Assembly (NCBI GenBank): GCA_946800325.1
Contig: OX326959.1
Location: forward strand, 15,282,862 to 15,346,861
Length of the DNA: 64,000 bases
Reading direction: 5' to 3'
DNA from: Luzula sylvatica
Lineage: Eukaryota > Streptophyta > Magnoliopsida > Poales > Juncaceae
Position numbers and translations under genes: made by a program. Of this stretch, positions 31,724 to 44,690 are shown one piece after another. The stretch's first letter is position 1. The number at the start of each line of letters is the position of its first letter. The notes under the pieces are model-generated. The model did not search any database and had not been told where the DNA came from. It saw only the letters and a program-made list of their open reading frames with translations.

Positions 31724-32795
31724 TGAAGGAAATACAGTTTCAGGATCAACCGTAAAAATGTACACAAGGATAAACGAATGTAGGCGTACATTCATGGTCA
31801 TATCTTTCAGTAGGAAAATCCAATTTGAATGGTTCAAATTGGGTTAGATAGATAATAAGATTATCTACAACCTTCATGTAGAAATATATTTCATATGAAC
31901 GAAGTATAAGTGTCGTTTCTATGAAATACCGAAAGGCTGCAACAGTATGACATACAGTTAGTAAAACAGTCATAACTTTTGCATACGAACTCCAATTGGG
32001 CCAGGACAAATTGGGTCGTGTAGATAATAAGATTATCTATATCTTTCGTGTTGGTTGATTTTCTGTCAGAGGAATTTACCAATTTCGTATGGACAGAATA
32101 CTGGACAGATTCATGCAACTTTCTGTGTGAAAGAGTGTATATTAGATATACATGTCTTTTGGCCAATCATAATCCTATGTGATATAAATAGGATGTTTCT
32201 CTCTCTCTTTGGTCAATCCAGATGAAAATTAATTCAGAATATTCAGAATATTCCAGAAATATTGAGAGACATCTTTCTATTGAGTGAAAGGGTGTAAAGA
32301 GAGAGAACCGAGAAAAACAGTTTTTCCGGAGAAGAGAATCAATCAATCGAGCAAGTTCGCCGGTGCTTCGTCTAGGCAGTTGTACCCGCGACCGACGTCT
32401 TACGAGTCAAGGTGGATACAAGTAGAGGAGCAACATCTGGGGCTCTTTCGGTTGTGATCGATTCGGAGGAACGAAATCTGCCGGAGACGGAAACGAGCGA
32501 ATCGAGTAACGGGCTGTGGAAGCATGCGGGCATGGAACGCACGAAGACAACCCGAGACGTGTCAAGACGGTGGGAGACGTGCGGTATGGGACGTACGGGC
32601 TAGTCACCAACGTGACACCGAAGGAAGAGAAGGATGCGAGCGATCAACCCGTCGTGCGTGATCAATTTCACGCTGGTAATCGTCTATCCTACTTTGCATC
32701 GTACCCTCGAAGTCATGGCGTGATCTTGGATTTAGGGAACCGGACCGGGCCTTCATATCCGCTACGCGAGCCCGTGGTCAGGTGAATTCCCAACA
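31724..32795 (+). mobile_element. Solo LTR related to the copia element at 457-8979
   Basis: 1,072 bp starting TGAAGGAAATACAG, as in the copia LTRs, and ending TTCCCAACA, flanked by a perfect 5-bp duplication ATTCT (31719-31723 and 32796-32800). It shares ordered blocks with the copia LTR: the AATAAGATTAT inverted repeat (here twice, 31849-31867 and 32021-32039), GGTGGATAC.AGTAGAG, GATCAATTTCACG and a GGACCGGGCCT tail. It lacks the CGTCATGACG palindromes. No internal region adjoins it, so it is the product of LTR-LTR recombination. Short ORFs in its GC-rich 3' part are not genes. Confidence 0.92.
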
Positions 32796-33231
32796 ATTCT
32801 ACCTTAGTTAAGATATAAATCGTTTAATTTTTCGTGTTTGTTATAGAAGTTTAAATTGTTGTGAGGAATTATATTGTCTTTACATAACTTAAAATTTCAT
32901 TCAATCACATCACACCACATCAAAATAATATAAATTCAGCAAGACATCATGCTTCTGTCGTGTTGTGTTGTGAGAGGATGATAGGTACAAAAAACACTAC
33001 ATTTTAATATTAATAAAATAAACTAACAAAAAAATTCATCTAGAAAAATATACACTTATAAAAAAAAACACAGCCCATATAAAAGGATGACAGCCCACTA
33101 ACCTCTGATCCAATCCATATAAAAATAATTATGATTTATACTGATACACCTCCCACTTCCCAGGCCGTTGAATAGGCACATCATTAAATTATTTAGTCCT
33201 CTGTATTGTGGGCCAACCGGCCAATGACCAA

Positions 33232-33262
<31 letters not shown>

Positions 33263-33592
33263 GGACTTTATAAAGTCATCTCTATTATCTACTCTCTCTT
33301 TGCTTTTCTTCCCTAACAACCCCTCATATTCAATCCTCTTTCGTACTCCCTTATCCCCCTCTCTCTCTCTCTCTCTAATCAGATGAAACCTCACAAATCC
33401 GCCATTAATGAAGCCCCGGCGCTCACAGCTTCTTCCCAATCTTACTGCAATTTTCTATTAAGCAGGTTCTTTCCTTTCGTGTCCGCTAGACAAAGCTCGT
33501 AAAGCGCAAATATTGTTCTTTCCTTCTCTTCCCGTTTCCTCAATTACGGTATCACATTAACTTATTCAGAAAGCTATTTATCTAATTCTCTA
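32796..33592 (+). promoter_or_regulatory. GUN1 upstream region and leader
   Basis: A TATA-like TTTATAAAG lies near 33268, and CT microsatellites lie at about 33234-33262 and 33358-33377, typical of plant leaders. Transcription probably starts near 33300. The solo LTR ends about 800 bp before the ATG. Confidence 0.4.
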
Positions 33593-36389
33593 ATGGCATC
33601 TCCAACACCCCCTTTCCATCTGAACCCATCAAAAACCCATCACCAAGCACCCACTCCTCGCAATCCGCACCCAATACAACCCCCAAGATCTCATCCTAGA
33701 CCCAATTCGACGCCCTTCAGTACCTCCTCGACAATCCCTTCGACTAACCTTACCAACGCCTCTTCGTCGTATCAGTACCACCAATCCCAAATCTTTATCC
33801 AAGACCCAGCATTTTTACACCAACATCCCCGTTTAAACCCTGAATTTAGCAGGACCCGTACAACCCGTATCGTTTCCAAGCGAAACGTCACTTCAACCCG
33901 ACCCAATAACAATCCACGTTCGACAGGGTCAAATTCGGCCAATCAATGCTTGAACCGAATCCTTAATTTGGGTCCCATGAACACCACTGCAATCAAATCA
34001 ACCATATCTTCGTTTCACAGCTCGCTTCGTGTACCCGAAGATTACTGTTTCATCCTATATGAATTAGGCGAGCGACAAAAGTACAACCCAGAAAAGGTAC
34101 TCAATTTCTTCAATTCAGCGATGCCAATGGTCGGTACTGGTAAAATCGAAAAAGGGAAGCTTTTAACCGCTGCAATTGGATCTTTCGGCAAAATGAGCCG
34201 ACCTGATTTCGCAAAAGAGGTCTTCGATTTGGGGGTTTCGTGTGGATATGGAAACACAGTCTTTGCACACACTGCCTTAATTTCGGCTTTTGCTAGAAAT
34301 GGACTCGCAAGAGAAGCAATGGAGGTTCTCGACAAGATGAGGTCTCGTGGTTTGAAACCGAGTACCATCACATACAATGCGCTAATCGATGCATGCGGTA
34401 AATCAGGGGCCGATTTACAATTTACCCTAGGGGTATTTAGGGAAATGTTACGTGACGGGTTATGCCCGGATCGAAAAACCTTCAATTCTCTACTCGCCGC
34501 CTGTAGTCGCGCAGGCAATTTAGACCAAGCGCGCCACGTGTTCGACGAAATGATTCATCTAGGTATCGGTCAAGACATATACACATACAACACGTTTATC
34601 GATGCAATATGTAAATGCGGCAACATGGATTTAGCCGCCCGTGTCGTCTCGGACATGCACGCCAATAATCTCGACCCAAACGTAGTAACCTACAGTACCT
34701 TAATGGACGGGTTCTCCAAATTGGAACGGTACGACGAAGCCTTGAAACTCTACGACAAAATGAAATCGTTAGGTACGCAACTCGATCGAGTTTGCTACAA
34801 CACGTTACTTTCGATCCACGTAAAAGTCGGTAAATACGAAGAAATCACCAAGATTTGTACCGAGATGGAATCGAGCGGAGTCACCAAAGACGTGGTCACG
34901 TACAACTCGCTAATTAACGGGTACGGAAAGCAAGCCCGATTCGATAGAGTTTCGTCTCTGATTCAAGAGATGAGAGAGAGAGGGGTGGCACCGAGCGTGT
35001 TGACGTACTCGACTCTGATCGATATATATTCCAAAGCCGGTTTGTACGGCGAGGCCGCGAATGCGTTCTTGGATTTTAAAGATTCGGGTTTGAAACCCGA
35101 TGTGGTTTTGTATAGTTCGTTCATCGATATTTTGGCCAAGAACGGGTTTATCGAATGGGCCGTGTGGTTGTTGGACGAGATGAAACGGGCCGGGATCGAG
35201 CCGAATGTCGTCACGTACAACACGGTTATCGATGCGTTCGGTAAGGCCAGAGGCGAGGAAGGTGGAGAGGAGGACGGGGGTAATTTGGTCAATTTGGGAC
35301 AGATTGGGAGAGGGATAGTGATGCCTGTAGTTAGTAGGGGACGAAGAGGGGAGGAATTGTTTTGTATTTTGGAGGTTTTTCAAAGAATGGTTCAACAAGG
35401 GGTTAGGCCTAATGTTGTCACTTTTTCGGCCATATTAAATGCTTGCAGGTTTGTGTATTTCCAATTTTACCAATTATTTTATTTTATTTTATTAGTATTT
35501 ATTTATATTATTTTGCAGTCGTTGCAATTCATTTGAAGACGCTTCGTTACTACTCGAGCAATTGAGAATGTTTGACAATTTGGTATATGGAGTGGCACAC
35601 GGCCTTTTAATGGGCCACAACCATGCGTGGGCCCAAGCTCGATCCCTCTTCAATCAACTCGTGCAAATGGACGCCTCCACTTCTTCCGCCTTCTACAACG
35701 CGCTAACCGATATGTTGTGGCATTTTGGCCAGGTACAAACATATTATTTTATTTATTATATTTATTAAAAAATATTTTCACTGCACGTTAATTACCTCCT
35801 AAATGACGACCCATCAATTTTATTCTATACTTAATATTGTTTTATTTTATTTTTATTTCTTTGTAGAGATTAGGAGCGCAGCAAGTGGTGGTGGAAGGGG
35901 TGAATAGGCGCGTATGGGAGAACGCATGGAGCGAGTTCACATTAGATCTCCACCTCATGTCCTCGGGAGCCGCGCTAGCCATGCTACACGCTTGGCTACT
36001 CAATATCCGCTCCATTGTTTTTTGTGGCCGCCCCCTCCCCGAATTTTTAAGGTATATTTATTTTAATTTTCATTTCCTCTTTCGAGTAAGATTATAATTA
36101 TAATTATTTATCTTTTAGTATATTGACGGGATGGGGAAAGCATAGCAAGATCGCGGGGACGAGTACCCTTCGGTGCGCCGTCGAGACGCTTTTGTTGAAA
36201 ATCGGCGCGCCGTTTCGTTCGGAACGGTTTAATATTGGCCGGTTCGTGTCCCCGGGCCCTGCAGTCTCGGCCTGGCTGCAGGGCCCCGGGACGGTAAACG
36301 CCCTTCTTCTATCTGACGAGCGATCTAGACCGTCCAATCCGATGCATTTGTTCCCTAGGTTGCACGCCTTGCAATTGCAAGGATTGTAG
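33593..36389 (+). CDS. GUN1: PPR-SMR protein GUN1, plastid retrograde signalling
   Basis: Four exons: 33593-35448, 35519-35732, 35867-36051, 36119-36389; 841 aa. Residues 1-110 are a Pro/Ser/Thr/Asn-rich, acid-poor plastid-targeting and linker region. About ten pentatricopeptide repeats run from about 190 to 620, with typical [30 protein letters not shown] and [12 protein letters not shown] units. An SMR domain closes the protein at about 716-800 ([11 protein letters not shown], then [10 protein letters not shown]). This layout and the C-terminal [14 protein letters not shown] identify GENOMES UNCOUPLED 1, a plastid nucleoid-associated protein that integrates plastid stress signals to the nucleus and affects plastid protein import and tetrapyrrole metabolism. 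A glycine/glutamate-rich insert (residues 553-590) between the last repeats is less conserved. Reading past the first donor gives a shorter 647-aa frame, which is an artefact or a retained-intron form. Confidence 0.95.
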
Positions 36390-36542
36390 ATTTGTTGCAT
36401 TGTTATTGTAGTGGTATGTTAGGTTATTTACGGTAAAGATGGAGGGTTATTTTGGTACAATATAGTTTTGAATCCTTTGTTGTTTTAAGAATTTTGTCGG
36501 GTTATTAAAATACACTAAACCCTCCTGAGATTCACCCACGAG
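36390..36542. other. GUN1 3' flank
   Basis: Presumed 3' untranslated region of GUN1. I cannot place the polyadenylation site. Confidence 0.35.
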
Positions 36543-37185
36543 GAAATGGGTGATTAATATTATGTAATATGTACTAGTTTACTTTGATTATGGTAATTAT
36601 ATAATTTAACTGCCTATGTGTTGATGAAAAACGAAAATTATTCCAAGAACATGTTTAAGAAAACTTATTTAATACAAATATACACAAAAGAAAACATTAT
36701 TATAGTTATAATTTTATAAAAAACCAACCAAATTTCTGAAATTATATATAAAAAAAAGTAAACTCTCTTGACTGTTCATGATTGTTAATTATATCATTCC
36801 AAAGAATTTCTCATTACTTGCTTTGGGTTTTGAGCAAGATGTGGCATTGTAATTGTAATTGTAATTTAAAATTTAAAATTGAATTCCAAGAGAAATGGGT
36901 GATTAATATTATGTAATATGTACTACTTTACTTTGATTATGGTAATTATATAATTTGACTGCCTATGTGTTGATGAAAATCATTCCAAGAATTATTTTTG
37001 ACAAAACATAATTATAAATTTTCATGCTGAATTTTTAATCATAGAAAAAACCGACCAAATTTCTGAAATTATAAAAAAAAGAAAAGAGTAAACTCTCTTA
37101 ACTGTTCATGATTGTGAATTAAATCATTCCAAAGAATTTCTCATTACTTATTTTGGGTTTTGAGCAAAATTGAATTCCGAGACAT
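36543..37185 (+). repeat. Tandem duplication downstream of GUN1, period 349 bp
   Basis: GAAATGGGTGATTAATATTA at 36543 recurs at 36892. The similarity runs through GCCTATGTGTTGATGAAAA, CCAAATTTCTGAAATTATA and CATTCCAAAGAATTTCTCAT to about 37185. Substitutions and short indels separate the units. Both are non-coding. Confidence 0.85.
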
Positions 37186-38853
37186 TGGATCCACACATTG
37201 TTTATGGAAATTAAAAATGGCAAGTTAAGAGGTGAAGTGTTAATCTTTCTTGATGATGAAGGTGACATGAGATCCATTTGTGGACAAGTATGGCCGCCTT
37301 TAATAGGCCTCTAAAAGCCACACACACAAAGGATGGGACCCTCCTCAACCCCAAGTCCAACACAAAAGCATCCTATCCTAGCACAGTGCACACCTCCATA
37401 AAAAGACCAGCAGGATAGTTGTTCATTAGGATCACATGTACGTGTCACTTTAATCATTTATTATATCATTTCCTTTTTGGGTTCTTTAATTTACATACTT
37501 ACCCATCAAAAATATTCATTTTGCATCCATGTTCTATCTTATCTTTTAGAGTTTGGAAAAATAATATATGTATAATGTACTATTATTGTATTTTTTTTTT
37601 ATATCAAAATTGAAGTTTATATATGATTTTTTATAATAATAATAATAATAATAAATTTTAAAAAATTAGTAATGAAATAAGTACGAGGAACAATCCCCAA
37701 TAATTGCAGACAAGAACGCCAATGCAAGTTATTAGCAAAAACATGCAATATATTAGAATTGATCATTATTTTTTTGTGAATCGGTTTTTTTAATATGCTC
37801 TCTGTGTTTTTAAAAACATGCATCGTCATTATTTTTTATTTTTCGATATATAAAGAAATATAATATATTTTGCATTGGCGTGAACTTATATGTATTTTTT
37901 GTTTTCACGAAAATGTGTATTAAAATATCGAACATTATAGCTTGCATTCGAGTGTTCAATTGTGATTTGAACTAAGTCAAGATCATTTGATTGCATGATG
38001 ATTAGTTAAATAAATATAGTATTTTTTCTTACATAAGACAACTAAATATTATCTTTTAAAATTCCAAAATGAAACAATTATTTGTTCATTTAAACATTAA
38101 AAATGAAACAATGATCCATGGACCACCATCACAAACTCAAATAATCTTTTACTCCGTTGATATGTTTAAATTTTCTTTGTCTCATTCTAGAACACGATAT
38201 GTGTTAACAAATATCACGAACGAATCCATTTCATGTTCCACCAAAACCCATAAAATCACAATACTAATAAAACACGAGCTCTAAAATTCATCGTTGATTT
38301 ATATTTCATGAATATAAATATAAAAAATCCATATATTTAATATAACTCACATTATTTTTATTTTCTAATTCAATTTACTCCAAACTATCATAAAAATAAA
38401 ATATCAACATCCGATAATATTAAGAAACTTTACAAGGACATATGCGAAATTTCCCCAATAAAAAGAAAAAGAAAATAAAGGTAGAAAAGAAGTCTCGAGT
38501 AGACACTCTCCATACACGACGAAACATTGAACATGAACACAGATAGCTTGCCTCGGTGTGAGATTTGTCGAAGTCAGTGATTTCGATTAAAAAAGGCCAA
38601 CAAAACTCGAATAAAGAGGCAACCATTATTAGCACTGCAGCAACTTCACCCTCAAAAACCTATGAATACGATGCATCCACATTCGTGTTTTTGTCATTAT
38701 CCCCTCAATTAAACTCACACACACACACCAATCAATCTTTCTCGCCATAGGCAAATCAAGCAAGCTTCTTCTTTTTGGAAGAAAACCCCCTTTCTTCCCT
38801 TCTCCTACTCTTCTGATTTGCCAGATTGGGAAGTCTTTGTGTTCTTGATTGCC
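37186..38853. other. Intergenic DNA and leader of the PAS-Raf kinase gene
   Basis: AT-rich. A (TAA)n microsatellite lies near 37635. The last 300 bp, with a CA repeat near 38716 and a CT-rich stretch, are probably the kinase gene leader. No other gene is supported. Confidence 0.4.
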
Positions 38854-40515
38854 ATGGAACCACCAAGGGAAGAGCTGCTGAAGAAGATCAAGGAGCTAGA
38901 AGCGGATCAAGCCATGTTAAAGCAAGAGATGTCGAGATTAATACTACCAAACGAAGAATCTATTAATGGGCGAAGCGGGTTTAGCCGAATCAGGTCTCAG
39001 TCGGTGTCGCCTCGGAGACCTCCGAGGAAGAAAAACGGCGGATTCGAAGCAGGTGGGCTCCGAGGATCCTCTTCCTTCGGACCCTTTCCTTCGTCACGGC
39101 TGAAGAATGAGAGAATAGATGCATCTAGCACTGGAACCCACTTGTCAGAGAGACAGTGTTTACGCGTTCTCGAGTTCATGGGCCAATCCGTGCATATTCT
39201 CGACCTTCATGGCAAGATTATTTTCTGGTAATTTTCAATCTATATCTCCAAAATTCTCAAAATATATTTACTTATTTAGTTACCATTAAATATTTCTTTT
39301 TTTGACATAGGAACCGATCAGCAGAGAAGCTATACGGGTATTCGGCATCGGAAGCGATAGGAAACAACGCGATCGATCTTTTGATCGACTCGAACAATTC
39401 TGAAATCGCCGATAAAATCTTGAATCGAATCAGAACCGGTGACAGCTGGACTGGAAAATTCTCGATGAAAAACAAATCGGGCGAAATTTTCGTCACCATG
39501 TCAACGAACACGCCGTTTTACGACGAAGACGGCTCATTGGTTGGGGTTATTTGCGTCTCTAGCGATTTGAGATCTTTCGATGACGTGGCGGAGGATAAAA
39601 TTAAATCGAACATTTGCGAAAATACCCAACAAAATAGAGTGACTGATTCGTCTCAGACTCAAAATTGTTCGAGTCCTCGTCAAGCCGCCTTTGCTTCCAA
39701 ATTGACCTCTCTGGTTCGTCTTTGTCAAAACTTTCAATTTTTTCGGTACCGGTACCGGTACCCCCCGATTTAAGAAATTATTCAGTACAATTTATTTTTG
39801 TATTCTCAAATAAATATTAACATGCGCAGGCCAACAAGGTGACAAAGAAAGTATGTTCGCGAATGAACAGCATGGATCGCGACTGCCCTTGCACGGATCT
39901 CAATGCGGACGCGCACGAGCATCGAAAGGAGAATTCGAATCCCGCCACGACATCGAATAATATTAATAACAAGAACAAGGAGGACTCGAATGAAAAAACG
40001 TATCTCCACAAAATATTCACATCCAAAGCCGAGGCCTTGTTAGCGAAAAAAGGTACTAATTGGCCGTGGAAAAACGAGAACGACGTGAGGAATAAATTCG
40101 TCTGGCCTTGGCTGCAAAACAACGACCTCGAAACCGATCCGGGTCGCTTAACGGGTCCGGATCCCAACCCGAACCCGACCCGTTTCGAAGCGGGCGAAAG
40201 CAATAATAATGCGAAGCATGGGCATTCGCAAACGGGGTCGTGGTCTTCGTTCAACGCGAACAGTACGAGTAGTATAAGTAGCAGTGGCAGTACCAGTGGC
40301 AGTGCCGTAAATAAAGTGGATTTCGAGACTGATTGTTTGGATTACGAGATTTTGTGGGAGGATCTCACCATCGGCGAACAAGTTGGCCAAGGTTTGTTCG
40401 TGACTTTATTAATTTTATTAATTATTTTAATTAATTGAAATATTTTGTTTTCGTGTAGGTTCTAGCGGAACGGTTTATCATGCCTTGTGGTATGGTTCGG
40501 TACGTATTTTTTTTT

Positions 40516-40547
<32 letters not shown>

Positions 40548-42033
40548 TTGATATTTTTTAACATAGGATGTGGCGGTAAAAGTGTTTTCGAAGCAAGAAT
40601 ATTCCGAGGAAGTTATACTTTCGTTTAGACAAGAGGTATTTTTATTTTTGTATTTTGTTTAAATTTATTTAAACATTATTTTGTGTAGTTACTAAATAAA
40701 ATTTTATTTATTTTTATTGAAGGTATCTTTAATGAAAAGGTTAAGGCATCCAAATATATTATTATTTATGGGCGCTGTAACTTCTCCTCAACGTCTTTGT
40801 ATCGTCACCGAATACCTCCCAAGGTTTGGATAATTACAATTTTACCCCTAGATTTTGTTGGATTTATTTTAACATGAAAATATTATTTTCATTAAATAGA
40901 GGGTGCTTATTGAGATTGCTTCAGAAGAATAATATTCGGTTGGACTGGAGAAGGCGAATCCACATGGCTTTAGACATTGTAAATCTTTTTTAAAAAAAAA
41001 TTTATTTTATTTATTTTTATTTTGAGAATTTATGGTGAATTAATAATTTTTTTAGGCGAGAGGAATGAATTATTTGCACCATTATAACCCACCAATTGTA
41101 CATCGCGATTTGAAGTCTTCTAATCTTCTAGTAGATAAAAATTGGACTGTCAAGGTATTAATCATGAAATTTATATATTTTTTATATAATTATACTATAT
41201 TATCATTATTTTTTTTTTAATGTTATCAATTTTTTACATGGACCAGGTTGCGGATTTTGGGCTTTCGCGATTAAAACGCGAAACTTATCTATCAACCAAA
41301 TCTGGAAATGGAACCGTGAGTGAAACCCAAATAAAATTCATTTTTATTATTACTTTTTTATTTTTATTATTATTTTTTTTAAATAAATTCAGCCTCAATG
41401 GATGGCTCCAGAAGTTCTTCGTAACGAACCTGCAGACGAGAAGTAAGCCGATTTTTTTTACATTTTTTACGTGAATATTTGTATTTTTATGAAAAGAATA
41501 ATTTGTTTTAACAAATATATAAATGTATAATATGAATTGCAGGTCTGATGTGTATAGTTATGGGGTTATATTATGGGAGCTCGTGACTCAGAAAATACCT
41601 TGGGAAAATCTCAATTCGATTCAAGTATATTTTCTTTTTCTTTTTTAAATCCTACTTTACTTTTTTGTACTTGTCAAAATCCAAATCGATCAGTTTTATT
41701 GGTAAATAATGTAGGTGATAGGAGCAGTAGGATTTATGAACCATCGACTGGAGTTCTCCAGTGATGTAGATCCTCAATGGGCCTCTATCGTGTACAGTTG
41801 TTGGGAAAGGTTACTAATTTTCCACTTTTAAAACCTCAAAATATCGTCAATACCCCTCTTAACATTATTTCTTTTTGGTATTATATAGCGAGCCACAAAA
41901 GAGGCCATCATTTCAAGAGTTATTAGAGAGGTTACGAGATCTTCTGCGGCAGTACACGATGCAACACCAATTACAACGGTCCACATCTGGAGATGCCACG
42001 GAGAAGGCCGCAAAGATTATCGTTCACGATTGA
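38854..42033 (+). CDS. PAS-domain Raf-like protein kinase (MAPKKK family)
   Basis: Thirteen exons: 38854-39227, 39311-39713, 39830-40391, 40459-40499, 40567-40635, 40723-40823, 40900-40978, 41056-41154, 41247-41315, 41393-41442, 41543-41624, 41715-41809, 41889-42033; 722 aa. An N-terminal helix (1-30) may form a coiled coil. A PAS sensor domain lies at about 100-215 ([20 protein letters not shown]), then a Ser/Asn-rich linker. The kinase domain at about 437-690 has the glycine loop GQGSSGTVY, K465 in [13 protein letters not shown] with D561, DFG with D579, and GTPQWMAPE. It looks catalytically complete. Its closest kin are plant Raf-like kinases with an N-terminal PAS domain (Arabidopsis RAF7-RAF12 type), some linked to abscisic-acid signalling. 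The start is the first ATG; the frame extends 12 codons further upstream without one. Confidence 0.94.
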
Positions 42034-42331
42034 TCGAGTTTTAATATTTTGCAAAAGAGGAGGGGGAATGAAGATCTAATTGTAAAAAGAAGGATTGAGT
42101 CGGAGGAAAATAAAATGTGGTAATTTTGATCCGTGTTTGCGACGAGTAGGTTTGAATTTGGTTTATTTACTACCTCTCGAAGAAATTATATGTTTGTTAG
42201 GTTAGAAATAATAATTTGTTTGTAATAATAAATTGGTCTTTTGTTGCTAGTTTTTTTTCTCTTATGAAATGGGAATTTATGGAGCTGATTGATGATGTGG
42301 AAATCTCGGAATCAACAACGATCAATGATAT
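42034..42331. other. 3' flank of the kinase gene
   Basis: Presumed 3' untranslated region and spacer. Nothing else seen. Confidence 0.35.
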
Positions 42332-42340
42332 TTCTTTAAA

Positions 42341-42601
42341 GGGGAGTTCTATCCTACACCCTTTTACAAGGGTATTTTGGGTATTTTAGCAATTAATTAT
42401 ATTTGTAAAAGGGTGTATCATAAAATTTATCTATTATGGAGATTTTTGTTTAAATGAACAACAAAAAATTCCAATTTAGTTAAACATTAATTGATAAATA
42501 AATTTGATATCTTACCTTAAATATTCATAAATGGATAATTACTCCAAATATCCTTGAAAATGGGTGTATGATAAGGAAAGGGGTGTATGATAGAACCCCA
42601 C
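42341..42601. mobile_element. MITE with 9-bp target duplication (Mutator-like)
   Basis: 261 bp with inverted ends GGGGAGTTCTATCCTACACC and GGGTGTATGATAGAACCCCA, flanked by a perfect 9-bp TTCTTTAAA (42332-42340 and 42602-42610). The right end carries the GGGTGTATGAT motif twice. It is non-coding. Its position about 300 bp after the kinase stop puts it in or near that gene's 3' end. Confidence 0.82.
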
Positions 42602-42610
42602 TTCTTTAAA

Positions 42611-44658
42611 AATTGTTTCAACCATTATTGATGAAATTATTTATTTTGCTTCATTTGGCATACAATTTTAAGACATTTATTAGCTAAATATTAAATTAAG
42701 AGAAAAAAGGTTAACCTTCCGAAATTAACGAATATCATTTTAATTCATACCAAATTTAAATGAAATTTTTTGTATCTAGTATTTATTTTTCCTGTCAATA
42801 TCACTATCCCGAACTAAAACTATTTCAGGAGAATTGTCACAAGCGAAAAACATGAAGATTCTTTTCATAATTGTTGCGTGTTATTCTTATATTTTGCTTT
42901 GAACAAGAGAAGCTGCTAATTACGATGACAAAATTTTGCAAGAAACCATCATTTTTTTTCTAGTGCTCGATTTACTATAATGTTTTCTGTAGAGACGAAA
43001 TATTAATGTCTCGAATCTCAATTCAGCACAAAACACAACAAAATCGAAATTTGATTTTTAGTAGCAAAAACTAAAATGCCTGTGAAAAGGTAGGAGAAGC
43101 AAAAACAGTAAGCACATAAAAAATATTTTTGTATTTTTTGTCTCGCAAATGACATGGAATAAAATGGTTTCCGATAACCTTACAAATTCCTCAAATTATC
43201 TAGGAGAGCCCTAATGGTGATAATGATCATGCCAAACATATCCAATTTAGATAGAACCAATAATTTCAGCCTCAGATTATCTTGCAAACCCCTCAATTCA
43301 TTCAATTTCTACACGGACTAAACGATCACATTTCCGCCTCATATTCGACATCTCCTTCGACATTTATCAAAATGCTGTCAATTTCTTCACTCGTCAAATC
43401 ACCACATAATTTCAGACTTAGATTGAAGATCCTCCTTGGCAAACCTCACAAATGCAAGACGAGCACAAAATTTGGATCCTCAAATTGAACATGTCGTTCA
43501 AGAGGCCTCGGAATCGATCGTATTTCTTCACTTGCCATGGCGATTCGGACACACTAAATGAATGAAAGATCAAACCTATTTTTTTTGCTCTTTTGTCTCT
43601 TTAATTTAAGAACACGTTCTTAATTCAACTTTTTTTTCATTGAATAAAGATCCAAGAGGGAAGCAACTCAAGTCAACGCAACCTCACAAACAATGAATTT
43701 GAGCACACACATTGGCAAATAAACATGCTCTAGTTTCAATCACAAACTACACTTCAAAATATAAACATAGAATGGCATTTTAATTACTCTTTGCTAATAA
43801 TTGGAACATTTCTGTATGTGACCCAATATGGAATAAAATTCGAAAAACAACCTTGGTTTTGAAAATATTCCAAAACTAACTTGAAACTTGTTTTAAAAAT
43901 CAATTGATACCGAATTTTAAAAATCCGATTTATTAATTAGAGTTAATCATGATTAATCAGGGACAATTTTTTTGAGGAAATAAAATAACAGATGGTGTTT
44001 ATAAAAGCCCGCAATTCATAAAGGGCCTGTAGCAAATCAATGTGTTTTGTTATATATTATATTTTTTTTGCTTTTTTATTATTTACCTTTTGTTTTTCTA
44101 TTATTTATCGTTTCCTTTCTTGATAGTCAAAATAAAAATCAATATGTACAAATAATATAATTGTATTTTTTTGGAAATATACTTTAAAGATAAATAAATA
44201 ACATTGCGTGCTTACAAACCAATATACAACATGTGTGACAACATTATATCATGTTTGATTGTGCATTTTGAAAGAAGTATAACTTGTGTAAATTTTGAAA
44301 GAATATATCTTGTTTCATCTTCTTGCTAGGTTTGAGGGGACAGCAAGCATTCCAATTAACTTGAACATAGTTTAATTTTTTTTGTAATCAAACATCAATT
44401 AAACTTTTTTTAGGGCAATAAATTTAACTTTTCAACAACGAAATTTTAGATTATTTTGCTTCACAATTTTATTTTTTTAGTTTTTGTCATCGTAACCCAA
44501 ACCAAAATTAATACAAAAACATATTAAATGTGCATTATTTATAAAAACAACTACTTTTTTTGGTAACAATGAGATAATATAGAGACTTTTTTTTGGTAAC
44601 CATTAGAAAATAAATAAATAAATAAAAGAATCAATTCCGTCTTAAATAATTATATTAA
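42611..44658. other. AT-rich intergenic DNA
   Basis: No gene or delimited repeat that I can support. A 68-codon ORF at 43282 lacks any context. Confidence 0.4.
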
Positions 44659-44690
44659 CTAGGACAATGCCCGTGCTACGCAGCGGGCAT
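44659..44690 (-). mobile_element. Helitron-like 3' terminus
   Basis: On the minus strand a hairpin GCCCG...CGGGC (44669-44688) is followed by 6 bases and then CTAG with a T beyond it, the structure of a plant Helitron 3' end. The 5' TC end should lie to the right, but I could not identify it, so the extent is unknown. Confidence 0.4.

Noticed and set aside
34042..35398. Antisense ORFs within GUN1
   Set aside because: Shadows of the PPR coding sequence, which is biased and GC-richer than its surroundings.
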